Part shown: one piece after another, positions 1 through 11,982 of the stretch
Position numbering within the stretch: the first letter of the stretch is position 1
Layout of the letters: each line of letters begins with the position of its first letter
Assembly (NCBI RefSeq): GCF_001540865.1
Contig: NC_033645.1
Location: 927,687-991,686, forward strand
Length of the DNA stretch: 64,000 nt
Direction: 5' to 3'
Origin: Ananas comosus
Taxonomy: Eukaryota > Streptophyta > Magnoliopsida > Poales > Bromeliaceae
Notes under the pieces: model-generated
The model's input: the letters and a program-made list of their open reading frames with translations, nothing else
Databases searched by the model: none
What the model was told of the DNA's origin: nothing
Made by a program: the position numbers and the translations under genes

Positions 1-480
1 AAATAAAATTAGGCACCAAACTATCACCCACTTCACAATTTGAGAACCAAAAATATATGTTAGCCATTAAAATTGGAGTGACAAAAAAGTGCAAGACTAA
101 GTTGCAATATCCAAATTGGGCATGAAATATCCATGCATATTTTCCACCATAACAATAATAATAATATAATAATAATAATAACAATACTCTAATAATTATT
201 AAAGCAACCTGTGTTTAGCACCTATCTCTGATGATCTACCTGCACCTCTATATTTCATAGCTGTGACATCTTATGATACCACCTAATAAATAAATTTATT
301 AATGAATACAATTTTGTGAATTTAATTTGTTGGTTTTTTTTTTTTTTTTTTTTTTTTTTTGGCTTCTCCTTGGGTGCTGTGTCCAAAGATTATTGGGTGC
401 TCACTTTATATATATATTTTTTCCTTTTTTATGATTTAGCACATTTTAATTTTATAATAATCATATAACATTTAAAAAAT
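1..480. repeat. Near-identical copy of 24966-25580
   Basis: Base 1 aligns with 24966 and base 480 with 25580, where the second copy stops at a run of Ns. The copies differ mainly by about 140 bp of extra sequence at the poly-T tract of the second copy (about 25318-25462) and by a few small changes. Nothing coding is seen. The copy may begin before this window. It is best read as an unmerged contig overlap and not as a biological repeat. Confidence 0.9.
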
Positions 481-2565
481 TATAAAATTAATTATTTTAT
501 GTTTTAATTTTATTTTATTGAAAAAAAAGTTACTGCTAAATAGGATAGTAAAAAATAATTCGGTTAAAAAATCACCTTGTGGTATTCTATTTAACGATAA
601 GTTCTTACAATAAAATAAAAATAAAATTATGGAATAATTTGACAGAGGACTTAATAGTTGATATCTAATGTTTCAAATTTGAAACTTAATTATTTAATAT
701 TTTTAGTTAAATTTATTTTTAAAAAAAAAACGAAGTTGATAGAATACTATTTTTCTTTTTTAAAAATTTTTTTAACTGCAAAGTGTTAAAATGAAAACAC
801 GCTAATAAATCACAAAATAATTAAGTGTAATTATTTGCACTACAAAATGATAAAATAAAAAAGGGGCTTAGCGGTATGCTAGGTTTGAGTTCCACTTTAA
901 TGATCGATCAATAATTTTTTCTCAACCGTTAATTTTCTAAATAATAATTTTGTATAAGTATGCTTTTTTGATGTTGAGAATCACAAATTTTAAATTGGAT
1001 TTTTGATTTTGTAACACATAATGGCATTGGAGATATATATATAAGGTATGTGTACACCGGGTGCAAGCAATAAGGACGTGATTTTATGGGCTCCGTAGTC
1101 CGTACTGCATCTGCGGCGTATCCGCACCGTACGAGCCGAGGATGCAGTAGTAATAAGACCAAATCTCGCTGGCCATATCTTTTGCCCAAGCTTTTCAAAT
1201 TGAGTGATGCTGCTTGTGTGTCATTTTTTATTTTTTTTTTGGTTATTTGAAAACAGACAGAATGTCAGAATTTATTTAAATTATAAATTATTTGAAGTCA
1301 GCATTTAAATTTTTATAATTTTTATTTAACTCTATAATTTTTAATTTATTTGATTTGAGTCGGTCGATCAAAAAAATACTTTAATTTTAAAATTTTAACC
1401 CAATTATTTATATTAATGAGTTTTTAACTGCGAGAATTGCTTGGAGTATTGTAACTAAACCTGCATAAACAGCATACTCAAATTTTAAAGTCAAAGTATT
1501 TTTTAACTGACTCAAAGCAGACAAATTAAAAAGTTGGATAGTAAAATTAAAATTTTAAAAGATTAAAATTTCTGCTGTCAAAAATATTTTTTTTATGTCG
1601 TCGGCGTGTGCTCTTTATTATTTCTTGGTCACTAATGTTTGTGATTTTAAATTGTTAAAATATGGATCAAGGAGAAATATATGAAATTTTGAAAAGTCTC
1701 GGTGGCTTTATACAAAAAGACAAAAGTTGGGGTAGAGCTGTGATTTATTTAACCCCAATAATAATAATAATAATAATTATTATTATTATTATTATTTATG
1801 AAAGTAGAACTTCAATAATTTTTTCTTTTTTTTCTTTGAGAGGAAATTTAAGTACATGGAACCTAAGTGGTGGAGAGATCCTGCATGGGGCCCATTGGGG
1901 TGTTTATAGCCCGTTGGGCTAATTTTAGGAGCCGTTTGGGGTTCAGTAGGAGCCGTACCAACATTTGCGAACAATGTGGGCAGTGAAGTGGGTTTCTACG
2001 TTAGCGGTAACATCATATCATCTATATGCCTCAAGCCTATCAATTCTCTCTTTTTTTATTGATAAGTATTATAATTAAAAAATAAAAATAAAAATGATAT
2101 GATAGGTGAACACTAATGATGCAGAGAGAGAGAGAGAGAAGCCTCTTTTTTATTCCCCGAGTAACAGATTGAGATAATTTGGTACTAGAAACAAATTTAT
2201 TATTATTATTATTATTGCTTTAATACTTGATATTTCAATTGACCAAGAAAACAGCAACTCCCAATGGCATAAATTCTTATGTTAAAAGATGGAAGTGAAA
2301 ATATTGTTTTTAGCTCACATAGGCCAATATGAACAGGGGAAAGAGGTAGCCTTTGAACAACAGATTCAAAAAGCAACAAGTTGAGCTACGCTGTTCCATC
2401 AACAACAGGAAGAAGAAGAAGAAGAAGAAGAAGAAGACATTAACAGGATCCTTACTCCACCCGATTAAATAACAAAACTCGAAATAGGTTATTTCTACAC
2501 AAGGATACACCGCCCGCCGCCGCCGCCTCTGATAACATATGCGATAAAATAGTCCACCAGATCAA
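481..2565. other. AT-rich intergenic DNA downstream of RopGEF
   Basis: No gene is supported. The stretch holds simple repeats: a palindromic ATA/TAT array at about 1756-1798, a short GA run near 2124-2140, an ATT run near 2200-2216, and an AAG run at about 2407-2437. The open frames here are short and low in complexity. It contains the 3' flank of the RopGEF gene on the minus strand; a short GCC run lies at about 2515-2526, about 40 bp beyond its stop codon. Confidence 0.6.
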
Positions 2566-3931
2566 TCAATCCCTCTCGGGGGCATCTCCTGCATCCTTTC
2601 TGGCACTGAGGTTTCCGGTATACGACCACATCTTATCCAACTCACTGGAAATGAGCTTCGCCCCCTTTGCATCTTGTACTCCCCGGAAACTTCGCTTACT
2701 TATCGAAGGTTGCACTCTTCCAGGGCTTCCGGTAACGGGAGTGGATGCACAGTACGTTGGTGTGGCAAATGGCGAAGCGTAGGGGGTGTTCTGAATCGAG
2801 AAGGGGCTAGGAGAGATCCTTTTCTGAATGGGGAGCCCTCCTAATCCTCGGCTGAATATCGAGATCCCTTCTTCAGCTGCGGACCTCTTTGTAGCATCAT
2901 CAACGAAGATCAAATCGTCGATCCTTGCTATTATGTTGAACGCCAAACTCTCCATGACCCTCGAGTAACTTTCTAGGATGGACTGTCCAACATCCTGCAA
3001 AAGAATTCCACATGACTGGGAGTTGGGAGGCAGTTCAATTCACAGTTTATGCAATAAGGATTTACGAGTCATGCGGTAATGACATGCTAGTTTTGATGCT
3101 CATGCTTTGCGGAGTAGAAACAGGTATAAACAAGAGTAAGATGAATGAAACAACCCCTGCGAATAGTGCTTCAATTGTCCCTCAGTTTCTAGCTTAGACA
3201 AGTTAGTCACTTAAAAAGTTAAAAAGGCGACATGAGACAAGACAAAATCGTTGTGAGAGATTTTAGATGGTTTACATGGCTAGAGACAACTGCAAATAGA
3301 GGAAAGAGTAAATGAAGAGTTCAAAGACTTGACCTGCAAAATTATGTAAGTTGAGGGAGTAGCTATTCATACAGCTACCTATGGATAGCCCGAATTAATG
3401 AATTATTAGGCAGCATCAGAGGAAATGCCGAGACCAACTAAAGCATAGTCCCTAAATGACAATTGCCTACAGAAGGTTCTCTATTCCTCAGCCGTTATAT
3501 GCCATTTAGAAATATATCAAATCTAGTTATAGTATTAGTATTTATTATCAGATAATAGTAAGGCCATGGTAGTGCTATACCTTGTTATACTGGATCTTGT
3601 TCATGTCCAGGACAGTCTGAGGGAGACCAGGGTATCGTAGTCTTAAGCTCTGCAGAAGGCCCTCAGCCCGCTGCACCAAAAGTTGACTCCTTTCAGTAGC
3701 AGAGACAAGACCCTTCACCTTTCCACCCCATGATGACTTCTTTGCTTTTGATTGCGGATGCTTCTTTTCGTCTTTCATCCTCCAAACATGTACAGCTGCC
3801 TCAATCCTGTTTGCTATCTCCAGTGTGTGGTGCTCAGATGAAAGGTCCAAGCAATCAAGAAGACATTCTGGTGAAAATTGATCTGCGGTTATATACCGAT
3901 AGATGATCTCGCCTAAGCAGGACTTACCATT
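2566..3931 (-). CDS. RopGEF (PRONE domain), exons 4 and 5, C-terminal half
   Basis: These are the last two exons of a plant Rho-of-plants guanine nucleotide exchange factor. The family activates ROP GTPases at the plasma membrane through a PRONE domain and steers polar growth. Exon 4 is 3581-3931 (phase 0, 117 codons) and begins NGKSCLGEIIYRYIT, a conserved PRONE stretch, followed by DQFSPECLLDCLDLSSEHH. Exon 5 is 2566-2994 (143 codons with stop) and carries the end of PRONE (QSILESYSRVMESLAFNI) plus a variable Ser/Pro-rich tail ending near DKMW. Splice sites are canonical AG and GT. The upstream exons are at 26727-27908 and fit in phase, giving a 580-residue protein, a normal family length. 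Whether the 22.8-kb separation is real is doubtful (see findings). Family assignment is firm; which RopGEF paralogue is not known. Confidence 0.93.
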
Positions 3932-5329
3932 CTGCAGGTACAACCAACCATTCTGAGATTAGTGACAAAATGGACAGGTCAAATTTGACAATAGAAAACA
4001 TTTTCACTGTTAGGCTAGTAGGTAGCAAAAGAGTTATGTAAATTTTAAGCAGAAAAGCATATTGAGATCTCATGTTTTAATTCCATGGGATTTTAAAAAC
4101 ATGGTCCGCACACATCATATTCTAAAATAAGTACCTCTCGAGTTATTTGTCAGCACAAATAGCGTATAAGGTAATTAAGCAATGATTTATAAATTGAATA
4201 CAGGTCAATTGTTTGATAATCTTTCAATTACAATTTTGCACCCCAAAGTTTGATCAGCAACAACATATATTTCTTCACACTAGCCCTCCCTCGACCAGTT
4301 CATTCACCTTCACCTATTCTACCATCCTTTTTGTTCTAACTCAACCATCAGCTTTCACAAGATTACATAAAGATAGCGGATATGTATGTCACATAAATAC
4401 TACAGGTTTTTCATTGATGCTTCCTATAGCATACTTCGTTTCACCAACTTATCCTTCAACCAAAATATCCTCATACATACTCCAGCCAAAATAGTTCTTT
4501 CTCTAAGTCTCCCTATGAAACCACTTCTATCCATCTTCAAAACATTTGTTTCCCAATCTACCTTGCGAACTCCATGTTTGAGGTTAGTTTGTTGCAGGTA
4601 AAAATGTACAGAGACCTTTTCAATTGTAGGTCATTTTGAAGTAGGCCCGTCAACTTTAGTTTTTCTATTCATACCCCCTCTGTCACACCCCAATAATCCC
4701 ACATCGGATAGGAATGGAGATGTGATTGGGTATATAAAAGACTTAGACACTAGTAATAATAACTGGGCTTAAGCATTTTGGGCCGGTGGTTGGGCCCAAC
4801 GAGTTATTGTTGCTAGTGGGTTGGGTCGTTACATTTGATATCAGAGCCAGTTCACCAGCCGAAAATGTGTGACGAGTCTCGGCTGAGTCAAGGTCTAAAA
4901 GACATGGTGATAGAATACGCCGGAGTCTGAATGACAAGGTGACCGGCTATGCCAGGGTCTGGATGGCAAGACTAGCGAGACAAGTCTCACATCGCCGGGT
5001 GATCTTGGGCAGCGAGACAAGTCTCACATCACTTGGTGATCTTCGGCTGTGTGTGTAATTAGACTGACGTCAGGGCCTTAACGGGGGGAGTCTGTCACAC
5101 CCCGATTTGGACCGGTGGTCGTTACACCCTCATCTTCTAATTTTCTCATTTAATTAGTTGATTCACTAAAAAAAATTATTAAATAAAATGGCTCTATTAG
5201 CTAATTAGCCTCCAATTTTTAAAGTTTTATTTGCTAAATGGTGATTAAAACCATTAAATTTAACGGAAGCTCCAAGAATTTTATAAAACTCCCAATTTAA
5301 TATACTAAAATCACTAAATCCCCGAACCC
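3932..5329 (-). other. Part of RopGEF intron 3, up to a contig edge
   Basis: This sequence lies upstream of exon 4 and has no supported exon. It contains the TRIM element at 4681-5126. It ends at a single N, probably a contig edge. Short open frames at 4213-4601 have no recognisable domain and look like chance. Confidence 0.6.
4681..5126 (+). mobile_element. TRIM-like miniature LTR retrotransposon with 5-bp target duplication
   Basis: The 5' LTR runs 4681-4833 and starts TGTCACACCCC and ends GTTACA. A primer binding site, TGATATCAGAGCCAG, follows at about 4836-4850 and matches the initiator-Met tRNA type used by plant LTR elements. A purine tract, AACGGGGGGAG, lies at about 5080-5090. The 3' LTR at 5093-5126 is only 34 bp: it keeps both ends but has lost the middle. 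The flanks are CCCTC at 4676-4680 and CCCTC at 5127-5131, a perfect target-site duplication. No coding capacity exists, so it would have moved with enzymes supplied by another element. A TATATAA motif in the 5' LTR could be its promoter. Confidence 0.88.
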
Positions 5330-5330
5330 N
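5330..5330. other. Single N, probable contig join
   Basis: A lone N separates a GC-richer end (GAACCC) from a TA microsatellite. Two other lone Ns in the window (10932, 62271) also sit at suspicious joins. Confidence 0.7.
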
Positions 5331-6645
5331 ATATATATATATATATATATATATATTCTTTTTTCTTCGCTGGAAAGATCATTATGTATTATGGACGCTA
5401 CAGAAAAGACCAAAAAGTTGAGAAGGAAAACAAACAAGAAATTTTATTCTCTGAGACAAAATTGCATTGTTTGAAATTACGTTTTAAGGCTCAGTTGCAT
5501 CATTTATAACCATTTAAAACTAAATTATATCATACAAAATAGAAATTGCACTAATTGACACTAAGGGCATATTTGGTTCATCTATTTTAGACTATAGAAT
5601 CGAAATGGAATTCATTAATTCTGATAGTTGCCGCTTGTTTTATAAATATCGGATTTCGATTCCCATTCCACTCCGGGTATATGGGAATGACCAAAATCCA
5701 TTTATGATCTAATTCGACTTTGAATTAGACGAATGCCGTCCGCCAAATTGAACTTGCAATGCTTCCGAACAAATTAACTGCCCTTCTATTCTGACCTGTC
5801 TCATGGTGCACATCAAAGAAGTAGATGAAGTTCTTCTCACACCCGGCGTATCTTATCTTTGCATGTGGCGCGTCGTGCCCTCTCTTGGCAATCCATCGAG
5901 AGTGTTTCACACCCTCATCTCCGCCGTCCTTTGTAAGACTTTGTAGATTTTCATTACGTCTAGAAACTATGATTTTGGGTGGTTACTTGAAAATTAAGTG
6001 CACAAGAACTTGTGCTAGCTTGAAATATTTTATATTAATGTGCAATAGCTAGGGATATTTTTGTTTTCTTGATCTTTTTTTTTTAAATTTTTTTTTAGCA
6101 GATTGTTTGTGGAAGGTAACTGGTTACTAGGATACACTCACGTATTTTTTGATTCGAAGTAGGATGCAACTTGGATAACCAAGCAATCTACTATCATGTA
6201 TAGTGGTAATAAATAAAATAGCTAATTTCTGCGAAAAATTAGGGTTCCACAATACTAATGCCATCAACTTTTTCCTGTGGATTTACACATAATAATACGA
6301 TCAATAAAACCCGAACTGTATGTTCTATTCATCTAAAAGTCAAAAACATGATAATAGTAACCTCTCTCTACCATCAATAGCATTCAAGCCTCAATAAAAA
6401 AGTATGTTATAAGCTTGAAAGAATAGTGAAAAGCAAAATAACTGGCCAAGTGAAAGTGACAAAAAAACTACTTCTCTATCATCTTAATTTCGTTTATTTA
6501 GTCCATTATCCCAGTACAAGAAGATCAACATTGAGTTGTTTGCAGCGTGAAAACAATGGAGAGAGTGGCGGATACTTGTAAATTCCACTCTAATTGTTCT
6601 AACCATCCTTTCGCTGGGGCGTAAAAGTTCTAAGCCATTTCTATA
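5331..6645. other. Intergenic DNA with TA microsatellite and F-box 3' flank
   Basis: A TA run follows the N. No gene is supported. The stretch 5565-5720 looks like one end of a MITE (starts near GGGCATATTTGGTTCATC) but no partner end was found. From about 6090 to 6645 the sequence is the 3' flank of the F-box gene and is repeated at about 9690-10257. Confidence 0.6.
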
Positions 6646-8022
6646 TTACCATGGAATGAACATGAGATTGAAAAACAACCACCGAACCTTTCCCAATTTA
6701 AGGTATGGCCACCCCCGCGGTAAACGACCCCAATCCGCGGCTAAATCCCCTTTCTCCAAGCTGAAGATGCCGAGCGTCTCGGCCTCAAACATCCGCCCTG
6801 CCCTGTAGCCAAGGAACGGCCGGAAAAAGTAGACGTGGTTCGCCGGGAACGCGCGGGGGAAGGCACTGACGTCGAAGCACCCCGACCCCCCCTCGCTGAC
6901 GAACAAAGCATTGCCGGCCCCTATATCAGCCACCGGCAGCGCCCTAGCCTGTGGCGGTGAGGAGAGGTCGAGCCTGAACACGACCAGTACGGCGTTGTAC
7001 GGGTCGGCGCGCACCTCCCAGATCTTGTTGACGAGGAGCAGTGAGCCGTCGGCCGACTCGAGTAGGAATGTGGCGTCGGGTGACGGCCGTCGCGGCACGC
7101 CGGATATTTTGTAGGATGAGACAGTGATGTTTCTGGCAGCGTCGGAGAGGTCGAAGGCGAGCATGGCCATCTTCTTGCCGTCAACGGCATAGATTTTCTT
7201 GTTCCTCATCGGCGCCAAGTCGGAGCAGTGGAAGTGGGCGAGGGGGACGGGTATCGGGACCCACGCAGCATCAACGCCCATCCGGAAGTAGAGGTATACG
7301 TCGGCGATGTGGTTGAGGACGATGAGCATCGTGAAGTTCTTGCCATCGATGGGGTCAGAGGAGAGGACGGATAAGCGAATTAGGTCCCTGCAACGGACCG
7401 TCACCGCTGCGGCAGCAGGCACTACCTGATTGCCGGACGTGTCTGGAAACACGCGATATTTGCCGCATAATTCGGTGGGGAATTGGAGCATGCTGTCGGG
7501 GGCGGTGATGAGTGGGGGGAGGCAGATGAGTTCGTTGGTGACGGGGTTGAATACGTAGATGAAGGAGTTGGGGGAGAGGAGGAGGAGCCAGCCGTGGGAG
7601 GCACCGAAGCAGTAGGAGTTGGTGGGGACCTGGGACGGGAAGTCGCTGAAGTTGTGGGAGATGCCGGCGGCGGGGTTGTAGTAGGGGATGCCGGTGGCGA
7701 ATTCGCTGAAGAGGGCGACGGGGGGTTGGAGAGGGCGGTGGCCAGGCCAGGGAAAGTTCATAATGGCCCACCTGCGGCAAGCGAAGACGGCGCGGAGGTA
7801 GTGGACGGTGCAGGTGAGTCGGGGGATGATCTGCCCGACGAGATCCCGCGGGAGGGAGGCCCAGTCGGCCGCCGGGATGGCTTCGTCGTCGTCGTCGTCA
7901 CCGCCGTCTGTCATGGTGGAGAGAGAGAGAGAGACAGCCGCGGGGATGGCATCGCCATCATCATCACCGACGTCGGCCGTGGAGAGAGAGAGAGAGAGGG
8001 AGGGAGAGGGTGAGGAGGGCAT
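6646..8022 (-). CDS. F-box protein with DUF295-like C-terminus (SKIP23-like), intact
   Basis: A single-exon 458-residue protein. The N-terminus is low-complexity Ser/Leu plus an acidic run (DDDDDEAI). An F-box follows at about residues 53-90, starting DWASLPRDLVGQIIPRL. F-boxes bind SKP1 and bring substrates to SCF ubiquitin ligases. The rest resembles the plant F-box/DUF295 group: SHGWLLLLSPNSFIYVFNP in the middle and the closing NHVYFFRPFLGYRAG and ETLGIFSLEKG blocks near the end. The first Met is used here, although the paralogue at 10258-11985 suggests the start could be a little further in. The coding region is strongly GC-rich beside AT-rich flanks. It is the only intact member of a local three-copy family. 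The substrate cannot be told. Confidence 0.85.
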   Translation of the reverse strand: MPSSPSPSLSLSLSTADVGDDDGDAIPAAVSLSLSTMTDGGDDDDDEAIPAADWASLPRDLVGQIIPRLTCTVHYLRAVFACRRWAIMNFPWPGHRPLQPPVALFSEFATGIPYYNPAAGISHNFSDFPSQVPTNSYCFGASHGWLLLLSPNSFIYVFNPVTNELICLPPLITAPDSMLQFPTELCGKYRVFPDTSGNQVVPAAAAVTVRCRDLIRLSVLSSDPIDGKNFTMLIVLNHIADVYLYFRMGVDAAWVPIPVPLAHFHCSDLAPMRNKKIYAVDGKKMAMLAFDLSDAARNITVSSYKISGVPRRPSPDATFLLESADGSLLLVNKIWEVRADPYNAVLVVFRLDLSSPPQARALPVADIGAGNALFVSEGGSGCFDVSAFPRAFPANHVYFFRPFLGYRAGRMFEAETLGIFSLEKGDLAADWGRLPRGWPYLKLGKVRWLFFNLMFIPW

Positions 8023-8177
8023 TGGATTAATTGTTTGGAGATGGTCAAGGATTCAAGAAAAACAGTTATGAAGCCTTAGGAACAAAATTTTTCCCTTAAT
8101 GCCCGGCATTTTGGGGCAATTTATAATTACTACAAACAACTTAGGAACAAAATTTTTTTAAAAAAAAAACATATTCC
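8023..8177. repeat. F-box 5' flank shared with 12533-12600
   Basis: The stretch with CCCTTAATGCCCGGCATTTT at about 8094 recurs near 12538. It shows that the local duplication included DNA upstream of the F-box start. Confidence 0.75.
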
Positions 8178-8381
8178 CGGGCCCATTAATCTACATATAG
8201 TCTAATTCCAAGCTACAAATGAGAGTGAATTCAACCAAAACAATTTGGAATTTGGGTTCAGGTCGAAAACTAACAATTTAATCATACAACAGAACAATAG
8301 AAAGAACAGATGTTGAACATGAAATGGAAAACATTATATATGCTGAAACAGAAAAAGGAAACAAAACTGAAGTGATTTCAC

Positions 8382-8504
8382 TTTTATTTTGTGGGTCAGG
8401 GTGATCTGAACCTCTTTTACGGCTATTTGGTTTCTGCATTGTGGAGTCAGAGATAACCAGGCCATGTCCAAACTTGCTCATGGGGCTCTTGGTCTGCGCC
8501 GAAG
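8382..8504 (-). pseudogene. Orphan duplicate of ARID-HMG exon 4
   Basis: This 123-bp block matches exon 4 of the ARID-HMG gene (16218-16340) at the same length, encoding SKFGHGLVISDSTMQKPNSR in frame with few changes. The surrounding 8178-8669 also matches flanking intron sequence (16017-16490), so it is a genomic duplication and not a retrocopy. The AG acceptor side is preserved. The last exon base is A where the source has G, though GT follows in both. No other exon of the gene is found near it, so it cannot make an ARID-HMG protein. Confidence 0.9.
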
Positions 8505-8669
8505 CTGCACCAAATTAAGCACTTGGCTAACCAAATTAAGAAAAATATATACAAAAAAAAAAAAACATAATTAAGCTAATGTATCAGGAACAGAAAAATA
8601 AAGGGGTAAGTAGCATGAGTTGATTGTTCTATTTGCGCCAAAAATCAGGTCTGTAACGTTTAATACTAA

Positions 8670-9626
8670 CTAGTGAATGCACCTGTGCATTGCGGCGGGT
8701 CGATTCCATAGAAGCAAATAAATAAAAAAAGTTGAAGAAAGAAGAAATAGTAATAACATAAAGTAAAAAACTAATTTTTTTTTTGTAAAAAAAGTAAAAG
8801 TAGAACGTCCTTTGTGAAACCAGCAGTGGATATTAGTCCTGAACAATACTCATACTTGATGGCTTATTAATCTGGAATCTGTTTTCAATTTCAGCCAACT
8901 TGTACATCAACTTCTCAAGGCATCTGGAGTGAGAAATATTGTGTTCATCTCATCAATTGCAGGGCATGTTGTAATAACCAACATTTTCATATATTCAGCA
9001 ACTAAATGTACATCTAACAATTCAAAGCAAAACTTGTTAATAAAAATAATCATCTAAATATGAAAAGAATTATTTTTGTGATATATATTTTTCTTTCTTA
9101 TGTTTTCTTTCAATTTTTTTAAGAGCATTGAATCAACCCATGAAAAATTAAGTGGGTGATGAACAATATTTGAGTGAATTCCATTGCACCAGTAGCCATT
9201 AATAAGTCCTCACTCATGAAATCTATAGGACCTTATCACCTTCCTGCTCTAATTTAATAACTTGGTCAAAGTATAATGTAAATATTGATTAGATTCAATA
9301 TACATGTTTTGTCTCATAAAAGTTTATAATATATTAATACTATATGTGCTATCTAACTATTGGTGTAAAGTACTATGCCACTTGAGAAACATCATATTTA
9401 TATAGAAAATATACTATATATAATTCAAACATAATATGAACAAATTAACATAACGTACAGATTAAAATAAACAAATATGATAAAGCACACGAAGATATCA
9501 TAGAAAAGAAATAACTAAGAACTAAAAATAAACCTGATATTATATAAATCTTTATTAAAAGCATGAAAAAGCTAGTCTCTTTGCTCCGTCACGTCGTTAA
9601 GCAATAGATTAGTCTCGAAACGTGAG
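8670..9626 (-). mobile_element. Insertion with a Helitron-like 3' end
   Basis: The duplicated ARID-HMG intron is interrupted at 8669/8670. Read on the minus strand, the insert ends with a degenerate GC-rich hairpin followed by CTAG and then T. The source site at about 16490 has an AT dinucleotide at the same place, as expected for Helitron insertion. The matching intron sequence resumes at about 9627 (AAAAATGACAGCATATATTC, as at 16767), but about 270 bp of intron are missing there, so the far boundary is unclear. A related end is at 39544. Confidence 0.45.
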
Positions 9627-9663
9627 AAAAAATGACAGCATATATTCAACTCATTTCATTTTA

Positions 9664-9689
<26 letters not shown>

Positions 9690-9694
<5 letters not shown>

Positions 9695-10257
9695 TTTGAG
9701 CAGATTGTTTGTGAAAGGTAACTGGTTACTAGGATATATACACTCGCACGCATTTTTTGATTCGAAGTAGGATACAACATGGATAACCAAGCAATCGACT
9801 ATCGTGTACAGCAGTGGTAATAAATAAATAACATTGCTATTTTCTTTGAAAATTTAGTTCCACAATACTAGCGCCATCAACTTTTACTTGTGGATTTATA
9901 CATAATAATATGATCACTAAAACCCAAACTGCATGTTCTATTCATCTAAAAGTCAAAAAGATTATAGTACGCAGTAACCTCTTTTCTACCATCAGTAGCA
10001 TTCAAGCCTCAATAAAAAAGTATGTTATAAGTTTGAAAGAATATTGATAAGCAAAATAACTGGCCAAGACCAAAAAAGTACTTGTCTATCATCTTGATTT
10101 CGTTTATATTTAGTCCATTATCCCAGTACAAGAAGATCAACACCGAGTCGTTCGCAGCATGAAAACAGTGGAGAGAGTGGCGGATACTTGTAAATTCCAC
10201 TCTAATTGTTCTAACCATCCTTTCTCTGGGGCGTAAAAAGTCTAAACCATTTCTATA
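9690..10257. repeat. 3' flank of the second F-box copy, duplicate of about 6090-6645
   Basis: The stretch beginning near AGCAGATTGTTTGTG follows the first copy closely into the C-terminal coding region. It sets one limit of the tandem duplication. A T-run next to an A-run at about 9662-9693 lies at the boundary. Confidence 0.85.
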
Positions 10258-11944
10258 TTACAATGGAATGAACCTGAGATTGAAGAACAGCCACCGAACC
10301 TTTCCCAATTTGAGGTATGGCCACCCCGGCGGTAAACGACCCGAATCTGCGGCTAATTGGCCTTTCTCCAAGTTGAAAATGCCGAGCGTCTCGGCCTCAA
10401 ACGCCTGCCCTGCCTCGTAGCCGAGGAACGGCCGGAAAAAGTAGATGTGGTTCGCCGAGAAGGTGCGGGGGAAGGCGCTGACATCGAAGCACCCCGACCC
10501 CCCCTCGCAGATGAACAAAGCATTGCCGGCCCCAATATCAGCCACCGGCAGCGCCCTAGCCTGTGGTGGTGCGGAGAGGTCGAGCCTGAACACGACCAGT
10601 ACGGTGTTGTACAGCGCGGCGCGCACCTGCCGGATCTTGTTGACGAGGAGCAGCGAGCCGTCGGCCGACTCGAGTAGGAATGTGGCGTCTGGTGACGGCG
10701 GTCGCGGCACGTTGGATATTGTGTAGGATGAGACGTTGAGGACGATGAGCACAGCAAAGTTCAGGTCTTTGGCGGGGTCGGAGGAGAGGACGGATAAGCG
10801 GATTAGGTCCCTGCGACGGACCATCAGCGGTACAGCGCCAGGCACTTCCTGATCGCCAGGCGTGTCGGGAATCACGTGGTAGCTGGGGTATGTTGCAGTG
10901 TTGAATCGGAGCATGTTGGCGGGGGCGTTGANCGGCGCAGAGAGGTCGAGCCTGAACACGACAAGTACGGCGTTGTACGGCGTGACGTGCACCTCCAAGA
11001 TCTTGTTGACGAGGAGCAGCGAGCCGTTGGCCGACTCGAGTAAGAATGTGGCATCGGGTGACGGCGGTCGCGGCACGCTGGATATTGTGTAGGATGAGAC
11101 AGTGATGTTTCTGGCCGGGTCGGAGAGGTCGAAGGCGAGCATGACCATCTTCTTGCCGTCGACGGCGTAGATTTTCTTGTTCCTCATCGGCGCCAAGTCG
11201 GAGCAGTGGAAGTGGGCGAGGGGGATGGTTATCGGGACCCACACAAGATCAACGCCCATCCGGAAGTAGAGGTATACGTCTGCGATGTGGTTGAGGACGA
11301 TGAGCATCGTGAACTTCTTGTCGTCGACGGGGTCAGAGGAGAGGACGGATAAGCGAATAAGGTCCCTGCAACGGACCGTCACTGCTACGGCAGCAGGCAC
11401 TACCTGAATGCCGGACGTGCGTGGAAACACGCGATAGTTGCCGCATAATTCAGCGGGCAATTGGAGCATGCTGTTGGGGGCGGTGAGGAGTGGGGGGAGC
11501 CAGATGCGTTCGTAGGTGACGGGGTTGAATGTGTGGATGAAGGAGTTGGGGGAGAGGAGGAGGAGCCAGCCGTGGGAGGTGCCGAAGCAGTAGGAGTCGA
11601 GGGGCGGGCCGGGGAAGTAGCGGTAGATGCCAGTGGCGGGGTTGTAGTAGGGTCCACCGCTGGCGAATTCGCTGAAGACGGCGACGGGGGGCTGGAGAGG
11701 GCGGTGGCCCGGCCAGGGAAATTTCATATTGGTCCATTTGGGGAATGCGAAGACGGCGCGGAGGTAGTGGACGGTGCAGGTGAGCCGGGAGATGATCTGC
11801 GCGACGAGATCCCCCGGGAGGGAGGCCCAGTTGGCCGCCAAGATGGCTTCGTCGTCGCCATCGTCACCGCCGTCGGCCATGGTGGAGTTAGAGAGAGAGA
11901 CAGCCGCGGGGATGGCATCGCCATCATCATCACCGACGTCGGCC

Positions 11945-11982
<38 letters not shown>

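Noticed and set aside
7483..8071. Plus-strand Gly/Glu-rich frames opposite the F-box N-terminus
   Set aside because: Low-complexity antisense frames that recur opposite each F-box copy, as expected from a shared GC-rich coding strand.
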